Assembly: GCF_016859285.1 (NCBI RefSeq)
Contig: NC_053420.1
Span: 6,865,501 to 6,929,500 of the forward strand
From: Xiphias gladius
Lineage: Eukaryota > Chordata > Actinopteri > Istiophoriformes > Xiphiidae
Reading direction: 5' to 3'
Length of the DNA: 64,000 nt
Below the pieces are notes generated by a model. The model ran no database searches. It was not told the origin of the DNA and worked only from the letters and a program-made list of their open reading frames with translations. Shown here piece after piece: positions 59,910-64,000 of the stretch (position 1 is its first letter; the number at the start of each line of letters is the position of its first letter). The position numbers were made by a program, and so were the translations under genes.

Positions 59910-60670
59910 CACACGTTTGTACTTCTAAACTTGTGAGGACCCTCGTTGAATGCACCCAAAACCCCTAACACTGACCTGAACCGTCACAAGTAAATAACCC
60001 CCGTCCTTCTACTAAGCTTGATTCGAACTTCAACCTTAATGTTGCTTTCACACGTAGCCTGTTTGGTTCGGTTGACATGAACTCTGGGGCATCTGCCCAT
60101 CTAGCACAGTTAATTTGGACCGGTGCGAAAGCGGGACCCTGATGCAAACTAAACAACCGGACCCAGACCGCCTCAGAAGGAGGGTCTCGGTCCGCTTCCG
60201 AGCAAACACACCACAAATAAACTGCGAAAAAAAGGGACCAACCACAGGATGTTGTGACAGTTGGTGCAATTTCAAAAGCAAAAGCTATAAACTTAAATCC
60301 ATCTGCTGATTGTGAATTATTCAAGAAGCGCCCTTTATAAGCAATCTGTATAATTTGCAATCTAATAATGCTAATAGTGCTCATTATCAGCTACTTCTTT
60401 AAGAGTTATTCATAACCCCAGAGAATATAAATATACACGTATGAAGCATTAAAGTGCTGTGTGACCTGCTGTCACTCTCTGGAATTCGAGTGTGAACACA
60501 AAGTGGACCGGAACTAAAAGGGCAACAACTTGGTTAGGACCAAATGAACTCAACTACAGGTGTGAGAGCAACCTTAAACCCTCAAACAGCCTTTGAACAG
60601 GTGAGGACCCGACAAAATGTCCTCAGTCAAAAACTCAAATTGGTCCTCACAAAGATAGACGTACAAGAAG
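59910..60670 (+). repeat. 'gtgaggac' repeat split by a nested insertion
   Basis: The left half ('aacttgtgaggaccctcgtt') ends near 60000. The right half ('caaacagcctttgaacaggt', 'aaatgtcctcagt', 'aattggtcctcac') resumes near 60540. Together they match the unbroken copy at 2690-2960. The ~540 bp between contain 'gctttcacacgtagcctg' and, near the other side, 'gagtgtgaacacaaagtgga', roughly inverted, suggesting a MITE inserted into the repeat. Confidence 0.5.
60216..60221 (+). terminator. trib3: Candidate poly(A) signal of trib3
   Basis: AATAAA about 316 bases after the trib3 stop codon, inside the nested insertion. If it is used, the transposable element supplies the 3' end of the message. Confidence 0.3.
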
Positions 60671-60849
60671 ATACACACTATGGAAAATGTCTGATCCTGG
60701 ATTACTTGACCCTCAGGTGCCTTCATCTCTCTGTAGCTGTCTCTCAATTCCAGCTCCACCTCCTTAGAAATGACCACACCTTGAGGCCTGAACCTGCTCC
60801 TCGTCTTCCACAAATCATTCGAACGACAGAGGATTCCTAACCGAGTCAC

Positions 60850-63800
60850 CAGTTTGACCAGTACCTGACCAAACCAGAGCCAATGGTGTGTTCAGGTGCT
60901 CGTCGTAAAGAGTTACACCCAAGTGTTAAACTGGGAGTCTCTGAGTTGTGACGTTTGACTTGAACACAATAGTAATAGTTTAATGGTAGACGTCTCCATC
61001 TAACTTACAGCGGTCAGTGCGTTTACATGCACTTTCACAATAACTTTGGTTATATGCTACGTTTCTGTTGTTGTCCACAAATCCCATTAAAAGACCAAAA
61101 GCAACAATAAATTAATCCTGCGAAGCAAGTATTGTGTGCGTTTAGCCAAAGCCTGATATAATCTTTTCCCTCGGTGCTAAAAAACTATTAAAAAAACGCA
61201 CCACAGGGCCACAACTTCGCACCGGGTGATATGTTCCTTTATGAAAACGTTTATTTATAACATTTATAAAATTAGCTAAAAGCTACAGTGCCCAGCTGTT
61301 GTTAGGAGATTACCAAGCCCTTCTGAACAGTGAAACTGTATATTTTGGAGCCATTTTGAAGGATTTACGTCTTCAGTAGGAACCCATAGGCTACAGGTTG
61401 AGTGCCACAGACAGGATAGGGAAATCAGAGAGTACTGAGATACAGACTAACACAAACTCGGTCTTTGGTCTTTAATGGGATTTGTTGACAATCAGAAAGA
61501 TGCGGTTGACAGTTGGCTTTCTCCAGTAAGCCCATTTCTTTAAAGTCAAAGAAATTCGAAACCTGGTTTCCATATGCCATGTATACAGGTAACCAGGTTT
61601 CTAATTGCTTTTTTGCAAGTACGCATGTGCATGACAAAGGCTTTAAACGGTGAAAGTATCGAAGTGGGTGAAGCAGAGTAGAAATAATTACACACATTTG
61701 CTCTTCTATTCAAAATAATTCAATCCAAAGTCTGACTGAGACTGAAACTAACATACTGTAGTCTGTAGAAGTCTAAATAAGCCAGTTTTCATCGCAGAAC
61801 ATTTGAACATTAAAAAGCGCCGTCCTCTGTGACTAATACAGTTAAAATAAGAAATCCGTACTTCCAAAATAAGGTCTGGGATAGAAATGTGCTTATTGAC
61901 CCGCTGCATGTATCCACAGACTTATAGTGACCATGTTACTCCAAATGCATGTAAACGTGCTTCCCGATTACCTGCATAACCTGATTTCTCGGAGTAACCT
62001 GGTTTACTTAAGTGCATGTAAATGTACTGTGTCCTGAGGTGCGTAAACGAGTGTCCCAGCCTCCATGTACCGTTGTGGTGACGAACCGGGCTCGTGACAA
62101 GAGCAAACTGGACTTGGAGTTCAGACTCATCATTGACATCCTGCACAGGGGCTATTTCTTTGGTCCGTTCTCAACACCCCTGGTTAGATGACCATTTCTG
62201 ATTTAAGGAGTTGATGAAGACTGCCTGGACACACCACTGGTTTTCAAAGAGTGGACTCTGAAGGAGCCTAAAATGGGACACAGCTTCTTCCTCTCAGTAT
62301 TTACTCTTCCTAAAGCTACACAGATTCAGCACAAAGTGGCCAACAATGACACACTGTTTAAATTCAGCTTCAGGCTGACATTAACCCTTACGGAAGCAGA
62401 CGTGATAGCCAAAAATATTTGTCGGGCCTGTTATCTCAGGACCAAAACTTCATTTGCAAATACAGTTTTTCTGGTTCTCACAAGAACAGTTATCCTCAAA
62501 TAACAGAGATAAATTCATTCATAGATTTCTTGTTACGTGAGGTCTAATTTTGCCCAGACAAACACATGTTTATCACTGTAATAATAATCAAATACGGGCA
62601 AGCTTATTTCTGGAACCCCTATTGTTCTGGAGGCCTACAGGACAGAGTGCATGACAGAAGTGGCTTCAATTGAGAATTGTCCCAAAATAACAGCACAGTT
62701 CCTCAGAGATCATGAGAAAACTATTTCTGATATGTCAGCCTAATAGTATAATTACATCAGGAATAAACTGTATCCTGTTTGTGTTACCTCACATAAACAG
62801 GATAAAAGATTTAATATAGGCACCATGTGTTGAATCATAAGAAAATAGTTGTCAACTTGAGATAAAGGGACTAAAATTATTCATAACATTCAAGTCTTGT
62901 GCTTCCTTTGACTAAAGCCGGCCAATCTCAACCCAACAGACCTGCAGTAGCCAGTAGGATGCCTTATACTTATAAACTGTATGATTCAGATCTCAGTTAC
63001 AGCTGGAGAATAAATAAAGATGTTTCACAAAATGTTCTGGTCCTGAACTGTTTTTTTTGTTTTGTTTTGTTTTAATAAAGGAAGTGTTCTGAACCTCCAT
63101 CCCCAACCCTACACCTACAGTCAGTATAAAATCTGTCTGTGGTGCAGAGGCCTGCAGTAACATTTATCACTATGATATTTAAATTAAAACCACAAAAATC
63201 ATTTTTGCGCTGGCTCTGACCAAACTCAGTTTTCACCAAACCCACTTTCTGGAATACACCACTGTTCAACAAGCACAACATACACTTGTAGACATGCAAT
63301 GTCTTAAACCTCTATGCCCACAGTCAACTCCTGATTCCATTTTCACCCACAGCCAGTATGTTTTACAAAGACATCCAGATCCAACTCTTATGAAAAGCTA
63401 AAAACAAACGCAAACTCTATGTAGACAATCTGCTGAGTGTTTGAAGGTCATTTATTTCTGTTTTAGAACCTAACTGCCATAAAGTAAATACAGTTTTAAT
63501 TCTCTTCTACTCCTTCCATCCCTCTCTTTGGTCGCATTTTGGGTTCCTAAAAATGGGGAAACACCCTCGAGACCAGCCAGCCTCTCCTCCCTCTAACAAC
63601 AGCACCTGCACAGCAATAGGCTGCTCGCATTTACGTTCATTCTGCTCTTAATTTCTTCCTTTTCTTGCACAGTAATGTAAAAGGAGGTGATAAATAGCAA
63701 CACAAAGAGTAGTATCAATAAAATCCTAAAGATACCCATCAAAGATTAATTGCTTCATTATTTTTATTTTGCAAAAATTGGTTAAAAAGTTAGGCGGAAA

Positions 63801-64000
63801 TGTTTTGTTAGACCAGTACAAAAAAAGTGTCGTCGAAATGGTATTCTATTCAAGGTATTCGTACAGGTACAGACATTAATAGTCTTGGAATGATACCCAA
63901 TCCTAGCAGCAAGTGTAACCTCACTAAAAGTTAAACAAATGTCCAAGAGAAGTAACAGCGGCCCCTGACTGTTAAAGAAGAGTACGGACAGGTAGGACAG
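60850..64000. other. 3' flank of trib3, no gene seen
   Basis: AT-rich and mostly unique-looking. Short frames (for example 62273-62503 plus, 61425-61697 minus) match nothing I know. No strong splice pairs, RNA gene or clear transposon was recognised. Confidence 0.5.

Noticed and set aside
59376..59955. Minus-strand frames of 149 and 95 residues over the last trib3 exon
   Set aside because: They are shadows of the GC-rich trib3 coding exon on the opposite strand.

Overview
The window looks like nuclear DNA of a bony fish, most likely a percomorph teleost. Genes are split by GT-AG introns, CA/TG microsatellites are very dense, and several dispersed repeats have the look of common spiny-rayed-fish families. 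The recognisable proteins are vertebrate ones. There is nothing prokaryotic: no operons, no CRISPR array, and no rRNA or tRNA gene that I can support.

Four protein-coding genes can be assembled exon by exon with matching splice phases. (1) rem1, minus strand, four coding exons between 3341 and 7980, encodes a 306-residue RGK-family GTPase. (2) An unrecognised gene, minus strand, 16239-18431, has four exons and would encode a 186- or 206-residue single-pass membrane protein with a basic, acidic and proline-rich tail and one ITIM-like tyrosine motif. (3) pnp, minus strand, seven exons between 21263 and 29416, encodes a 294-residue purine nucleoside phosphorylase with every active-site residue in place. 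(4) trib3, plus strand, three coding exons between 58070 and 59900, encodes a 353-residue Tribbles pseudokinase; a non-coding first exon probably ends at 54507 inside a CpG-rich promoter.

Layout: 1-3340 is the rem1 3' side and repeats. 3341-8014 is rem1. 8015-16227 is the region upstream of rem1, with one candidate extra exon, a minisatellite and large dispersed repeats. 16228-18494 is the unknown membrane gene. 18495-21262 is intergenic with repeats. 21263-29416 is pnp. 29417-53340 is about 24 kb with no gene that I can support; it holds microsatellites and transposon fossils (hAT-like, DDE transposase, MITE-like elements, a possible solo LTR). 53340-59900 is trib3. 59900-64000 is its 3' flank, with a nested repeat and no other gene.

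The genes do not form a pathway. rem1 acts on calcium channels, pnp in purine salvage, and trib3 in stress signalling. REM1 and TRIB3 are both on human chromosome 20, so part of the order may be ancestral; PNP is on chromosome 14 in humans. The features most worth a second look are the three partial copies of the last pnp exon in the preceding intron, the unknown membrane gene, the Lys-to-Gln change at the ATP-lysine position of trib3, the C/EBP and CRE-like sites at the trib3 promoter, and dinucleotide repeats lying directly against several splice donors.
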